64,000 nt of DNA from Kiritimatiellia bacterium. GTDB taxonomy: Bacteria > Verrucomicrobiota > Kiritimatiellia > RFP12 > UBA1067. A model generated the notes under the pieces. That model ran no database searches and was not told the origin of the DNA. It saw only the letters and a list, made by a program, of their open reading frames with translations. The stretch covers positions 1 through 64,000 of the forward strand of contig JAFWKK010000050.1 in NCBI GenBank assembly GCA_017514235.1, given 5' to 3'. Below, one piece after another: positions 34,815 through 43,676 of the stretch; positions within the stretch are counted from its first letter, which is position 1, and every line of letters begins with the position of its first letter. A program made the translations under genes and the position numbers.

Positions 34815-37800
34815 TCACTCCGCCTCCTGCCTCCAGATGGAACGCACATGGCGCAAAACGACCGGACCGAGAAGTCCGGACGGCAGAAGATTGTCGTCTT
34901 TTGTCCAGTGATGCCACGTGGTGAAGGTATGGCGCCCCGTCGGGCTTTTTTCGCCGCGCCTTACCCAATCCGGAATCTCCTTCAGCCAGTTTCTGCCAGG
35001 CTTCCATTCGCAGTCCGGCGGAAGACGCTCGTCGCCGATCAGGCGGTTCGGCCAGAGGTTCGTTACCTTGACCGTCATGTCAAGAGCCGTCCGCCCGGCA
35101 GCCGCCTCCGTCAAGTCAATGCGAAACGGAGGTTTCCACAGGACTGGATACGAAACCCCGTTCACGGACACTTCCGCAAACTCGCGCACGTCGCCAAGCT
35201 CAAGCACAAGGCGCTCGCCCGGACCAACAGCCCTGTCAAGGGTTACGTGCCTTGAATAAGTCGCCGTTCCCGAGAAATACCTCACGCCGTCATCCGGCAC
35301 GTCCGTCCAGCTGCAGAGCGAATCAAGGCGCAGTTTCTCGGGCGCACCCCAGCCGGACGGGAACGCAATCTCCCAACCGCCGGCAACTGGCTGTTCATGC
35401 ACCGTCTCTTGCAGCTTTCGCCGCGAGGAACCGTTGGCATCTCCTGCCGGACGGCGCAACACGACGAATGTCGAGCCGCTCGGCTCGAAGTCGAGCGTCA
35501 CTTCCGTACGTCCGTCGCGCATCCTCCATTTCGGCGCGTCCGCCGTCTCGCCCGTCTCGGGATTCCACAACTCAGGAACGCGCCCTGCCTGCCTGAAGGA
35601 ACAGCGAACCGTCGCGCCGGTCGTGCCCTGCCACGCAACAAAGTAGGCGTCCTCGCCGGCGTAATACTTCCTGTGGATGTATGACACTCCGCCCTGCGAA
35701 CACGCGAAATCAGGCGCAATGCCGTTCCGTGCTAGCGCGTCTTTAACCTCTCCGTGCCTGACGACCGTCACCCCTGCCGCCATGAGACGATCAAGCGTAC
35801 GGGTCATGTCCGAACTGATGCGGCAGCCGTCTGGCACGGCCAAGATGCGATAACGCATCCCTGACGGCAGGACAAGCTCTCCCTTTTCGGCACGCATCGC
35901 CTTTACCGCCGCTGCCGCGCACCCGTCAAAGCCATAACCGCTTGGCACCTTGTCCGTCCCTTTCAGGGAATTGGGCGCCTCTTCGCCGCAGAACAATGCA
36001 ACGTCCGCAACGAAACGGCCCTCTTGCAACATCTGCTGGCAGCGTGTCTGATACGTTACCCAGCCCTTTGCCAGCGGCCACCAGGTCTGCGTCCGCTCGA
36101 AGTGCATTCCCCACGGCCCCATCGTCATGCCCGGCAAATAGGTCGGATCCGTCCACGGCTGATGGGCGTAACGGTGGTAGATGATACGGTTGATCCCGAG
36201 GCAATAGGCATAGTCACCCTGCGCCTTGATGTACGCCGGAGTCCGCAGCCACCCCTTCGGCTGGGCCGTGAACGCCTCCGAGCCGACATACCGCCGTCCC
36301 CAGACATGAGCAATGGACGACACCAGCTTCTCAACTCCCGGATTCACCGTTCCCTTCGCCCCCGACCAGAAGTTGCCGATGACGATATCAGCATTCTGTC
36401 CATAGCGCATGTCATCGGAAGCGAAGTCGCCGTGAGGCTCAAGAGAGAACTTAAGCCCTTGCGCATGGCAGAGCCGCGCCATCTCGTCCCCGTAGTTCTC
36501 TGCGAAGAGATCCGCCACAAGGCGGCGGAAATCGGACAGGAACCGTTCGCTCGTCTCGACATCCTTGACGACATATCCGGCGAACACCGGCAGATATGGC
36601 GTCATCTCGTAACCCAGCCGCTCGCGGAAAATCCGCTCAAGGCCTTGCGTCCAGTTCTGCGCCCCCACCTCGTAGCTGTCCACAAGGACAGTGTCAATGG
36701 CGTCCCTGTCGGGTCCAAGCGCCTTCAGCAGCGAACCGACGTAGGCGTTGAAATGCCGCCGCGTGGATTCGGCGTTCAGCTTGTCCGTCTCCAGTCCTTC
36801 GCCGAACGGCGTCGCAGGACGCGTCTTGACGCCCATCGCGGCGCACCCGAACCGCAAGACGCGCCATTCGCCCTCCGGCGCAGACCAGTCCAGCGTGCCG
36901 TCCGGACGCAGCCTGTCCGTAACGTCCAGCACATCTGTCACCGCCTCGTCCTTGTCGGCGCGTCCGTGCTCAGCAATGTCGGAGAGGCTTGGACGCTCCG
37001 CCTTGAAGGCGAACGTCTTGAGCGGCAGGCTCTCAAGTCCGCCCCAGCGGCCAAGGTCGATGTCGTGCAGCGTGCACGGCAGGCCGCGCCGTGGCATCGC
37101 CGTCACGCGATAGTGGCGGGCCGCAGTCTCGGGCAGGACAAGGTTGCGCATCGACGCGTCCACCTTGCCGGAGAGCTGCGAATATATCCGCCTTTCCAGG
37201 ATCGTGCGGTATGACTTTCCGTCGTCGCTCGCCTCCACCCGCACGGGACAGTCGTCCGACCAGCTTTTGCTCTCGATCCGTATGCCAAGCATCGTCACGC
37301 GGAACGGCTTGTCAAAGGAGACGGTAATGCGCAAAGGCTCCTTTCGCACGGTTTTCCCCGGAACATCTTTCAGCCGGACTGCTCTTGGCGCACGAAACGC
37401 CACCACCGCCACATCGCGGTAGAATCCGTTCGTTTCGGCAAACGGCGGCAGCGACGAACGCGCCGTGCCCTCCGTCCATACGAGCCGCTTCATGGAATCC
37501 TCAGGCGTCACCCACGGCCCGCCGCTCGACGAGAACCCGCTGCAGTTGGAGAGGCCAAGTTCGATGCCAAGCCGCTTAGCCTCGTGCGCAGCCCAACGGA
37601 CGCAGTCGAACCAGGCTGGCGAATTGAAATCGACCGGTCCCTTGGGGATCCCGATGCTCACATCGAAGATGTGCGCGCCCCCGATGCCGATCTCCGCCAT
37701 CGCCTCTAGGTCGGCGGTGATGCCGGCCTTCGTGACGTTGCCGTTCATCCAATGCCACCACACCTGCGGACGCGCACTGGGCGGCGGCGTGCGGAAACGC

Positions 37801-37883
37801 TCCTCAAGGTCTCCTGCAAAAAGCGCTCCGCTGGCGGCGAAGGCCAGCGCCAGGCACAGCAACGTTCGCATCGGTGGCTTCAT
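34815..37883 (-). CDS. secreted GH106-family alpha-L-rhamnosidase
   Basis: About 1020 residues, normal for GH106. After a signal peptide (MRTLLCLALAFAASGALFA) the family opening RPQVWWHWMNGNVTKAGITADLEAM is very clear, then GLSNCSGFSSSGGPWVTPEDSMKRLVW and the C-terminal beta-sandwich with VSVNGVSYPVLWKPPFRIDLT. Such enzymes are inverting and calcium-dependent, releasing L-rhamnose from pectin or other rhamnosides. The start at ATG-37883 (MKPPMRT) is preceded by AGAAGAA. It is in operon with the upstream phosphatase (29-base gap) and downstream FG-GAP gene (40 bases). Confidence 0.9.
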   Translation of the reverse strand: MKPPMRTLLCLALAFAASGALFAGDLEERFRTPPPSARPQVWWHWMNGNVTKAGITADLEAMAEIGIGGAHIFDVSIGIPKGPVDFNSPAWFDCVRWAAHEAKRLGIELGLSNCSGFSSSGGPWVTPEDSMKRLVWTEGTARSSLPPFAETNGFYRDVAVVAFRAPRAVRLKDVPGKTVRKEPLRITVSFDKPFRVTMLGIRIESKSWSDDCPVRVEASDDGKSYRTILERRIYSQLSGKVDASMRNLVLPETAARHYRVTAMPRRGLPCTLHDIDLGRWGGLESLPLKTFAFKAERPSLSDIAEHGRADKDEAVTDVLDVTDRLRPDGTLDWSAPEGEWRVLRFGCAAMGVKTRPATPFGEGLETDKLNAESTRRHFNAYVGSLLKALGPDRDAIDTVLVDSYEVGAQNWTQGLERIFRERLGYEMTPYLPVFAGYVVKDVETSERFLSDFRRLVADLFAENYGDEMARLCHAQGLKFSLEPHGDFASDDMRYGQNADIVIGNFWSGAKGTVNPGVEKLVSSIAHVWGRRYVGSEAFTAQPKGWLRTPAYIKAQGDYAYCLGINRIIYHRYAHQPWTDPTYLPGMTMGPWGMHFERTQTWWPLAKGWVTYQTRCQQMLQEGRFVADVALFCGEEAPNSLKGTDKVPSGYGFDGCAAAAVKAMRAEKGELVLPSGMRYRILAVPDGCRISSDMTRTLDRLMAAGVTVVRHGEVKDALARNGIAPDFACSQGGVSYIHRKYYAGEDAYFVAWQGTTGATVRCSFRQAGRVPELWNPETGETADAPKWRMRDGRTEVTLDFEPSGSTFVVLRRPAGDANGSSRRKLQETVHEQPVAGGWEIAFPSGWGAPEKLRLDSLCSWTDVPDDGVRYFSGTATYSRHVTLDRAVGPGERLVLELGDVREFAEVSVNGVSYPVLWKPPFRIDLTEAAAGRTALDMTVKVTNLWPNRLIGDERLPPDCEWKPGRNWLKEIPDWVRRGEKSPTGRHTFTTWHHWTKDDNLLPSGLLGPVVLRHVRSIWRQEAE

Positions 37884-37912
37884 TTCTTCTGCATCCGTGC
37901 GCCCCAACCATG

Positions 37913-39409
37913 TTACCGATTCTGCGAAAGGCTGATATGAAGTCCGGTACTCGATGCTCCAGAAGGCGGCGTCTTGCTTACGCGCAACTTGTCGTACAGC
38001 ACATGCGAGCCGTCGTCGGAGTCGATCATGTAGAAGTCGTAAGAGAGGCGATATCCGTCAACGCGGATTACGCCGAACATCGAGCGGCCAAGGTCTGATG
38101 ACGCGGGATCTCCGACATTGCCCCACTTTGAAGCAACCGCAATCTTGCCGATCGCGATGATGGGAGTCCACTCGTTATAGGGATGAGCGCCATCCAGATT
38201 CGCGTACTCCGTGCCTTCGCCAACGCGGTGACCTGCGCTTCCGCAGCTCAGGTAGTATGTGCCGTTCGGATTTTCGTCCCAAGTCTCGCCAGCATACGTG
38301 CATGTGGCCGGCGTGAGATTGACGACCGTGTTATCCTGAGCTTCGTTGGTCCAGCCTGTTCCGCTCCAGCGATAGGGAAGCGTTTTGGAGAATGTGTGGT
38401 CGTGCGCCTGAAGCACAAGATCCACCTTGTTGGCCGCGCAGATGCCGCCAAGCCGCTTGGCAAGTTCCTTTCCGCCAGCCGTCTGGGCATGGTCGCCCGT
38501 CGTGTACGGACCGAAGTGGACGCAGACAATGCGCCATGTGCTAGTGCCTCTTGCAACATTCGCCGCGAGGTCGGATTCAAGCCAATTCAGGTAATTCACG
38601 TAGCCTGAATACGTGTCGCTCCCGGTGTTCGGAATTGTCGCGATATGCACATTGCCATAGTCAAGCGATTCGCATCCGGCGAGATTTGTCGGATATTCAA
38701 TGGGCATGCGTGTTCCGTATTCACGATAATCGTGGTTGCCGCTGGAGCTGACGAACGGCACTCCGTTGTAGAATGCAAACACAGGGTCAAGCACGATGCT
38801 CCACTTTATCGGGACTGTGACATAGGCATTGTTGACTTTCAGATTCTGGTCGAACAGGTCGCCGCCGTTTATGATGAAGTCCACGTTTGCCACGCCACAA
38901 ACCGCCATCACCGATGCGGCCAACGAGTTCTCCCATATCGCAACCTTGGTGGGATCCTTCATCTGCGCATCGTTGAGGTTGACGATGGTGAACTTGTTGG
39001 ATGTGCGCGGCTTGACGTCCGTGCGCCCATAAACATAGTGTCCAGCACCGCCAAGACGATAGGAGTATGCAGTGCCGGGCTGAAGGTTCTTGATGATGAC
39101 CTTGTGACAGTTGGCGAGAGGCGTCGTGCCGTGAGGCATGTCCGCGACCTGAACGCACGAGCCGGTATATACGAGCGGCGTCGTCTCGAAGTCGGCTAGC
39201 GATGCGGCTCCTGCGACGAGCCGCACTTCGCTTTCGGTGACGGTCATATCGGTCTGCCAGCTGAACCCACGGCTATCGGGCCCGTTGGCGAACGTTACCA
39301 TTACAGCCGTGGGGGATGGCGTAATCGCGTAGGCGTTTACGCCTATCGCCGCAAACGCCGGCATTGCCGAAACAATCGGCAGAAGCACGCAGACAATACG
39401 AGCCATCAT
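37913..39409 (-). CDS. secreted purple-acid-phosphatase-like metallophosphoesterase
   Basis: Signal peptide MMARIVCVLLPIVSAMPAFA. An N-terminal fibronectin-III-like domain (residues 20-120, ITPSPTAVMVTFANG... IKNLQPGTAYSYRLGG) precedes the phosphatase domain. The metal motifs are NLNDAQ, NGGDLFDQ, SSGNHDYRE, VHFGP and QAHDHTF. The first motif has NDAQ rather than the usual Gly-Asp-x-Gly, a mild deviation. ATG-39409 is supported by AGGAGG six bases upstream and by a promoter at 39441-39452; a longer start at 39457 would lie upstream of transcription. First gene of the rhamnosidase operon. Confidence 0.88.
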   Translation of the reverse strand: MMARIVCVLLPIVSAMPAFAAIGVNAYAITPSPTAVMVTFANGPDSRGFSWQTDMTVTESEVRLVAGAASLADFETTPLVYTGSCVQVADMPHGTTPLANCHKVIIKNLQPGTAYSYRLGGAGHYVYGRTDVKPRTSNKFTIVNLNDAQMKDPTKVAIWENSLAASVMAVCGVANVDFIINGGDLFDQNLKVNNAYVTVPIKWSIVLDPVFAFYNGVPFVSSSGNHDYREYGTRMPIEYPTNLAGCESLDYGNVHIATIPNTGSDTYSGYVNYLNWLESDLAANVARGTSTWRIVCVHFGPYTTGDHAQTAGGKELAKRLGGICAANKVDLVLQAHDHTFSKTLPYRWSGTGWTNEAQDNTVVNLTPATCTYAGETWDENPNGTYYLSCGSAGHRVGEGTEYANLDGAHPYNEWTPIIAIGKIAVASKWGNVGDPASSDLGRSMFGVIRVDGYRLSYDFYMIDSDDGSHVLYDKLRVSKTPPSGASSTGLHISLSQNR

Positions 39410-39440
39410 ATGATCCTCCTCTTTCCCGCTTGACGGGAAT

Positions 39441-39470
39441 AGTATACCAAAAGCCAACCTCCGCGAACAA
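39441..39470 (-). promoter_or_regulatory. promoter of the rhamnosidase operon
   Basis: Minus-strand TTGTTC (39465-39470), 18 bases, TATACT (39441-39446), with TTTTGG directly upstream of the -10 (39447-39452). A leader of about 25 bases with AGGAGG follows, unlike the leaderless promoters. Confidence 0.65.
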
Positions 39471-39498
39471 CTTGACGCATCAAGTCTCGGCCCCAGGG

Positions 39499-40356
39499 CT
39501 ACTTGTCATGCGCTCCTTCGCCGTGCCATGGCACGGGCGCCGGGACGCGGTCGATGCCGGCGGCAATGCGCTGCCTGACCGCCTCGTAGACGAGGATCGT
39601 AGCCGCCGCCGAGACATTCAGGGAGTCGGCCAGCCCTAGCATCGGAATCCTCACGCGCAGCTCCGCGCCGTCCATCCACTTCGCCGTCAGCCCGTACTGC
39701 TCCGCCCCAAGGGCGATGGCGACGTTTCCGGTAAGGTCAACCTCGAAATGAAGCTTCTCGGCATGCGGAGTCGCGGCAAGGATCCTGAAGCCGCGCTCCT
39801 TCAGGAACGCAAGAGCCTCGTCGCTAGTCGCCTCGACCACGGGGACGGAAAACATCGTGCCAGTCGAGGCGCGCACCACGTTCGGGTTGTGGACGTCGGT
39901 CGTGCGGTCGCAGACTATCACCGCCGCTACCTTCGCCGCGTCAGCGGAGCGCAGTATCGTGCCGAGGTTGCCCGGCTTCTCGATGGCCTCGGTGACGATG
40001 ACGAGCGCGTTCTCCGGAAGCCTCAAATCGGCAAGCCGGACAGAGACATGCGGCCCTACCATCAGAAGCCCGTCCGGCCGCTCCTTGTAGGCAATCTTCG
40101 CGAAGCATGTCCGCGTGCAAGAGTAGACCTCCGCTCCCAGCCTGGCGCAATCTTCCACCAACGCAGGCTCGTTCTCGTTCTTCAGATAGCAGTCGGGACA
40201 GTGGAAGATCGCTCGCGGACGGTAACCGCTGTCAAGGGCGCGGCGGCACTCGCGATAGCCCTCGACGATCATCTCGCCGGTCTCCTCGCGCGTCGCGCAG
40301 CTTCGCAGCTTCACGACGTACTTCAGCTTCGCGTTCGACGTTGACGTTATTTCCAT
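39499..40356 (-). CDS. SpoU/TrmH-family rRNA 2'-O-methyltransferase
   Basis: About 285 residues. The SPOUT-fold motifs are clear: motif 1 EAIEKPGNLGTILRSADA, then NPNVVRASTGTMFSVPV, motif 2 IALGAEQYGL, and motif 3 IPMLGLADSLNVSAAATILVYEA, which form the knotted SAM site. The N-terminal substrate-binding domain resembles RlmB/TsnR-type enzymes. The ATG at 40356 begins 10 bases after the nucleoside phosphorylase stop; a TTG ten codons upstream is the alternative. The exact target nucleotide is not predictable. Confidence 0.9.
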   Translation of the reverse strand: MEITSTSNAKLKYVVKLRSCATREETGEMIVEGYRECRRALDSGYRPRAIFHCPDCYLKNENEPALVEDCARLGAEVYSCTRTCFAKIAYKERPDGLLMVGPHVSVRLADLRLPENALVIVTEAIEKPGNLGTILRSADAAKVAAVIVCDRTTDVHNPNVVRASTGTMFSVPVVEATSDEALAFLKERGFRILAATPHAEKLHFEVDLTGNVAIALGAEQYGLTAKWMDGAELRVRIPMLGLADSLNVSAAATILVYEAVRQRIAAGIDRVPAPVPWHGEGAHDK

Positions 40357-40366
40357 GACACCGTCA

Positions 40367-41668
40367 TCAGAGGCGTTCGAGGACAAGCGGAACCTTTTCC
40401 GGAGGCTTTTGCGTTATGCCGAACGCCTTGTACAGTTCGGCGGCGGCGCTTTCGAGGCCGTCCGGGTCCGATGACCTTTCGAGAGTCGCAAGCGGCGAAC
40501 CCGAAGAGACCCTGTCGCCGACCTTCACGGCGAGCGTGACGCCGGCGAGCGGGTCGATACGGTCGCCGACGCGTTCGCGTCCGGCTCCCAGAGACAGCGC
40601 CACGCGCGCCACCTTCTCCGCATCTATGTCCGACACGAAACCGGAGCGCATCGCCTGTATCCTGAAACGAAACGCAGGACGCGCCAGCAGCGCGTTGAAC
40701 CGGCGCAGGTCGCCGCCGTGAGCCGAAACCATCTCCTCGAAGCGCCGCTTCGCTCCGCCGTCCGCCAGCCGCGCCCGGCATTCCTCGCGGGCGCCATCCA
40801 GCGGCACGTCCTTCGCCAGGCTCACCATCAGTGCCGCCAGCTCCACGCAAAGGTCCACGACCTCCGCCGGCATCGCGCCATCCTCTCCCGACAGCACCGC
40901 AACCGCCTCACGAACCTCGTTCGCGTTGCCGACGGCATAGCCGAGCGGCTCGTCCATGCGGGTGACGAGGGCCGCCGCCTTGCGTCCTGCTGACCGGGCG
41001 CCAGACACAAGCGCGCGGGCCAGCGCCGAGGCGTCCTCGCGCGTCTTCATGAACGCACCGCACCCGCACTTCACGTCAAAGACCAGCGAGCCCGCACCCT
41101 CGGCGAGCTTCTTGGAGAGTATCGACGCCACGATCAGCGGAATGGAAGCGACCGTTCCCGTCACGTCGCGCAAGGCGTAGAGCTTCTTGTCGGCCGGGGC
41201 GATCTCGTCGGTCTGCACCGCCATCGAGACGCCGGCAGAAAGCACGATTTCGCGGAAACGTCCGAGTGACTGGGAGCAGCTGTAGCCTGGAATCGTCTCC
41301 AGCTTGTCCGCCGTGCCGCCGGTGATGCCGAGGCCGCGGCCCGTGAGCGACGGCACGGCGACGCCGCAGGCAGCAGCCAGCGGCTGCACCACGAGCGAAA
41401 GCTTGTCGCCTACGCCGCCGGTGGAGTGCTTGTCGGCCGTCGGCACATCCCAAGAGAGGCAAGTGCCTGAATGCGTCATGGCGTCGGCAAGATCGGCTGT
41501 CTCGCGCTCGTTCATGCCGCGGCAGCAGACCGCCATGGCAAGCGCGCTCATCTGATAGTCTGGTATCGTCCCCCGAGTGAAGCCGTCGACGAACTCACGT
41601 ATCTCCGCGGAGTCGAGGGCCTGTCCCTCGCGCTTCTTGTCCAGTACGAGCTTTGCGACCAGCGCCAT
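40367..41668 (-). CDS. pyrimidine-nucleoside (thymidine) phosphorylase
   Basis: 433 residues when started at ATG-41668, usual for the family. Motifs are KHSTGGVGDKLSLVVQPLAAACG (phosphate binding), PSLTGRGLGITGGTADKLE, and KSLVFDVKCGCGAFMKT-like VFDVKCGCGAFMKT. The C-terminal domain has DIDAEKVARVALSLGAGRE. It splits pyrimidine nucleosides with phosphate in salvage. Any longer N-terminal reading overlaps the DUF1080 gene and is Arg/Ser-rich, so is rejected. Whether it is DeoA or broad-specificity Pdp cannot be told. Confidence 0.93.
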   Translation of the reverse strand: MALVAKLVLDKKREGQALDSAEIREFVDGFTRGTIPDYQMSALAMAVCCRGMNERETADLADAMTHSGTCLSWDVPTADKHSTGGVGDKLSLVVQPLAAACGVAVPSLTGRGLGITGGTADKLETIPGYSCSQSLGRFREIVLSAGVSMAVQTDEIAPADKKLYALRDVTGTVASIPLIVASILSKKLAEGAGSLVFDVKCGCGAFMKTREDASALARALVSGARSAGRKAAALVTRMDEPLGYAVGNANEVREAVAVLSGEDGAMPAEVVDLCVELAALMVSLAKDVPLDGAREECRARLADGGAKRRFEEMVSAHGGDLRRFNALLARPAFRFRIQAMRSGFVSDIDAEKVARVALSLGAGRERVGDRIDPLAGVTLAVKVGDRVSSGSPLATLERSSDPDGLESAAAELYKAFGITQKPPEKVPLVLERL

Positions 41669-41681
41669 GTCGTTGCCAGAA

Positions 41682-42797
41682 CTAGAGTAGCGAGGACTCC
41701 GGAAGCACGCCGTTGCGCACGAGCACCTCGATGCTCTTGTTAACCTCGGCGCGATCCTGCTCGCTGAACTTGCCGCGCGCTGCGGCAAGGCACGCCTCGA
41801 ACGCCGTCTTGTAGGCGCCTTCGTTTGCGTATGAGATAACCTCGGCAAGGGCCTTGAGCGTTGCAACGTCCACGGCCGCAGGATCGGCGATCTTCGAGAA
41901 GAGCTTGGCCGCGGTCTCGCGGCGAAGCGTCATCACGGCCGCAGGGTCGGCGGACATCGCCGAATGCGTCTTGTTGTCCCAGCGGGACGCGAGCGGACGA
42001 TACCAGATGTTGCGGAAATGGACCTCGCAGCCATGGTCCTGCAGGGCGAGCGGACCCTTTGTCGCGTAGGGCACGAGAGGCTTGCGCTTGAGATGCGTGG
42101 TGATTCCCTCCATCTCCCAGTGGTCCTGCACGAGGACGCCGTTGAAGAACACGGTCAGGCTGCCCGGGTGCAGAAGCTTGTCCCCTTCCCACACGGGTTG
42201 GTGAAAGACGATGTCGTAGACCTGCCACTCGCCGGGACGGCGCTGCGGGTTAACGAGCGGCGGCGTCTCGGCGTAGACCGCGCCGGCCTGCCCGTCGGCA
42301 TAGTTGTCGACGAAACCCTCCTTGCCTTCCAGCTCCCTGCTGGTGAAGTAAGATTCCAGCACCTGCACCTCGTGCCCGGTGGTCGACCCCATGAGGAACA
42401 CACCTGAGTTGCCGCGCATCTGCGGACCGCGCGCCTTCTCGTTCACGATGCTCGCGTTATGCCGGTACTCTATGTGCAGCTGGCAGTCGCCGAACTCGGC
42501 GCGCGTGCGGATTTCGCCGCCATTCTTCCAGCCAGGCACGCAGTAGAAGTCGCCGTCGTCGCCCAGGCGCCACTTCGACGGGTTGCCGTCCTTGTCGCAC
42601 CAGTTGGCCTCGAACGACGCGCGCGTGCCGTCGAAGAGGACTATCGCGTCGGACGGCGCTCCTGTCTTTACGTATGGAGCCGGCTCAACCTTTACTGGTT
42701 TGGGACGGTTCCAGTCGTGCACGGCCCATGCGTGCTTCGCGTCGGGCGTATCACCGTAGATCGCGGCGAACACCGCCAGTGCAGCTATTGTCATCAT
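41682..42797 (-). CDS. DUF1080 / 3-keto-disaccharide hydrolase-like secreted protein
   Basis: Signal-like N-terminus MMTIAALAVFAAIYG, then a ConA-like jelly roll of the DUF1080 family (residues 50-275; LFDGTRASFEANWCDKDG, GNSGVFLMGSTTGHEVQVLESY, WQVYDIVFHQPVWEGD, LQDHGCEVHFRNIWYR). The family includes 3-keto-disaccharide hydrolases and is abundant in PVC bacteria. A helical tail of about 95 residues follows. It lies between a Bax-inhibitor gene and a nucleoside phosphorylase, with no evident glycan neighbours. Confidence 0.85.
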   Translation of the reverse strand: MMTIAALAVFAAIYGDTPDAKHAWAVHDWNRPKPVKVEPAPYVKTGAPSDAIVLFDGTRASFEANWCDKDGNPSKWRLGDDGDFYCVPGWKNGGEIRTRAEFGDCQLHIEYRHNASIVNEKARGPQMRGNSGVFLMGSTTGHEVQVLESYFTSRELEGKEGFVDNYADGQAGAVYAETPPLVNPQRRPGEWQVYDIVFHQPVWEGDKLLHPGSLTVFFNGVLVQDHWEMEGITTHLKRKPLVPYATKGPLALQDHGCEVHFRNIWYRPLASRWDNKTHSAMSADPAAVMTLRRETAAKLFSKIADPAAVDVATLKALAEVISYANEGAYKTAFEACLAAARGKFSEQDRAEVNKSIEVLVRNGVLPESSLL

Positions 42798-42837
42798 CTT
42801 GTCGTTTCCTTTCTTTTAAGGCGTCCGGGGCATACCG

Positions 42838-43551
42838 CTACCGCTTCCTGCCGAAGAAGCGAAGGATGCAGAGGAAGAGGTTGATGAAGTCGAGATACAG
42901 GGCTAGCGCACCCATGATGCCGGCCTTGTGAAGCGACGCGGAGTCCATCGAGCTCTCGTGCGCGGCCATGTCGCGGATCTTACGCGCGTCGTACATCGTA
43001 AGACCGGTGAAGATGATGATGCCTGCGAACGTCAGAAGCCAGTCCAGCCCAGAGGACTTCATGAACAGGTTGACGATGCTGCCTATGATCAGCCCCCAAA
43101 GCGCCATGCCGCACACCGAGCCGACTGACGAAAGGTCGCTCTTGGAGAACGTTCCCCAAAGGGCAAGGCCGCCGAACATGCCGGCCGTGATGAAGAACAC
43201 CCTCTGCACGAGCGCCAGCTCGTAGGCGATGAAGACGACGGACAGCGTAAGGCCGTTGAGCGCCGCATAGCCTATGAACATCAGGTATGCGACCGCGACC
43301 GGCAGCTTGCCGATCGCAAGGGAGAGGATGAACACGAGCGCCAGCTCGGCGACGATGCAGAGCATGAAGCCAGGGCCTTGCAGCACGGTCTGCCACAGGC
43401 CGCTTGACGCCGTATACCAGGCGATCACGCCGGAAAGCGCAAGACCGGCGCACATCCACCCGTAGACGATCCTGAACGTCGCCGCTATCTGCGTCTGGCG
43501 CTGCCCGATCGCGTAATCTGGCCTGCCGAACTGCTTTTCGAAGTCGATCAT
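42838..43551 (-). CDS. Bax inhibitor-1/YccA-family membrane protein
   Basis: 237 residues with about seven transmembrane helices. Family features are the aspartate-containing C-terminal segment GLTMYDARKIRDMA and the terminal DFINLFLCILRFFGRKR. Members form pH-sensitive calcium leak channels or interact with FtsH; the role here is unknown. GAGGAG lies ten bases before ATG, and a promoter is at 43585-43596. Probably first gene of an operon reaching 39499. Confidence 0.93.
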   Translation of the reverse strand: MIDFEKQFGRPDYAIGQRQTQIAATFRIVYGWMCAGLALSGVIAWYTASSGLWQTVLQGPGFMLCIVAELALVFILSLAIGKLPVAVAYLMFIGYAALNGLTLSVVFIAYELALVQRVFFITAGMFGGLALWGTFSKSDLSSVGSVCGMALWGLIIGSIVNLFMKSSGLDWLLTFAGIIIFTGLTMYDARKIRDMAAHESSMDSASLHKAGIMGALALYLDFINLFLCILRFFGRKR

Positions 43552-43584
43552 ATTCTGAAATCTCCTCTTCCTCTCACAGGTAAA

Positions 43585-43596
43585 ATTATACCAAAA
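43585..43596 (-). promoter_or_regulatory. TTTTGG+TATAAT promoter for the Bax-inhibitor operon
   Basis: Minus-strand TTTTGG (43591-43596) followed by TATAAT (43585-43590), a perfect -10, 33 bases before the ATG. -35 is weak. Confidence 0.7.
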
Positions 43597-43626
43597 TCAA
43601 CGTCGGAAGAAAACGCCCGCCGCACA

Positions 43627-43655
43627 TTGTCTATGCGGCATGCTTGTGATATACT
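43627..43655 (+). promoter_or_regulatory. promoter TTGTCT-17-TATACT for the CDF gene
   Basis: -35 TTGTCT (43627-43632), 17-base spacer ending TGA, -10 TATACT (43650-43655). ATG-43677 follows after 21 bases. Confidence 0.65.
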
Positions 43656-43676
43656 GTTTGCAGTTGTCACATAAAG

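Noticed and set aside
39413-39457. Longer start for the purple-acid-phosphatase-like gene at 39457
   Set aside because: It would lie upstream of the -10 at 39441 and put residues before the signal peptide; AGGAGG directs ATG-39409.
39470-39498. Possible terminator stem after the rRNA methyltransferase gene
   Set aside because: CAAGT/ACTTG is weak and there is no T run after it; I saw no convincing intrinsic terminator in the window.
41669-41866. 66-residue N-terminal extension of the nucleoside phosphorylase
   Set aside because: Arg/Ser-rich, overlaps the DUF1080 gene, and family members begin at MALVAKLVLDKK-like sequence.
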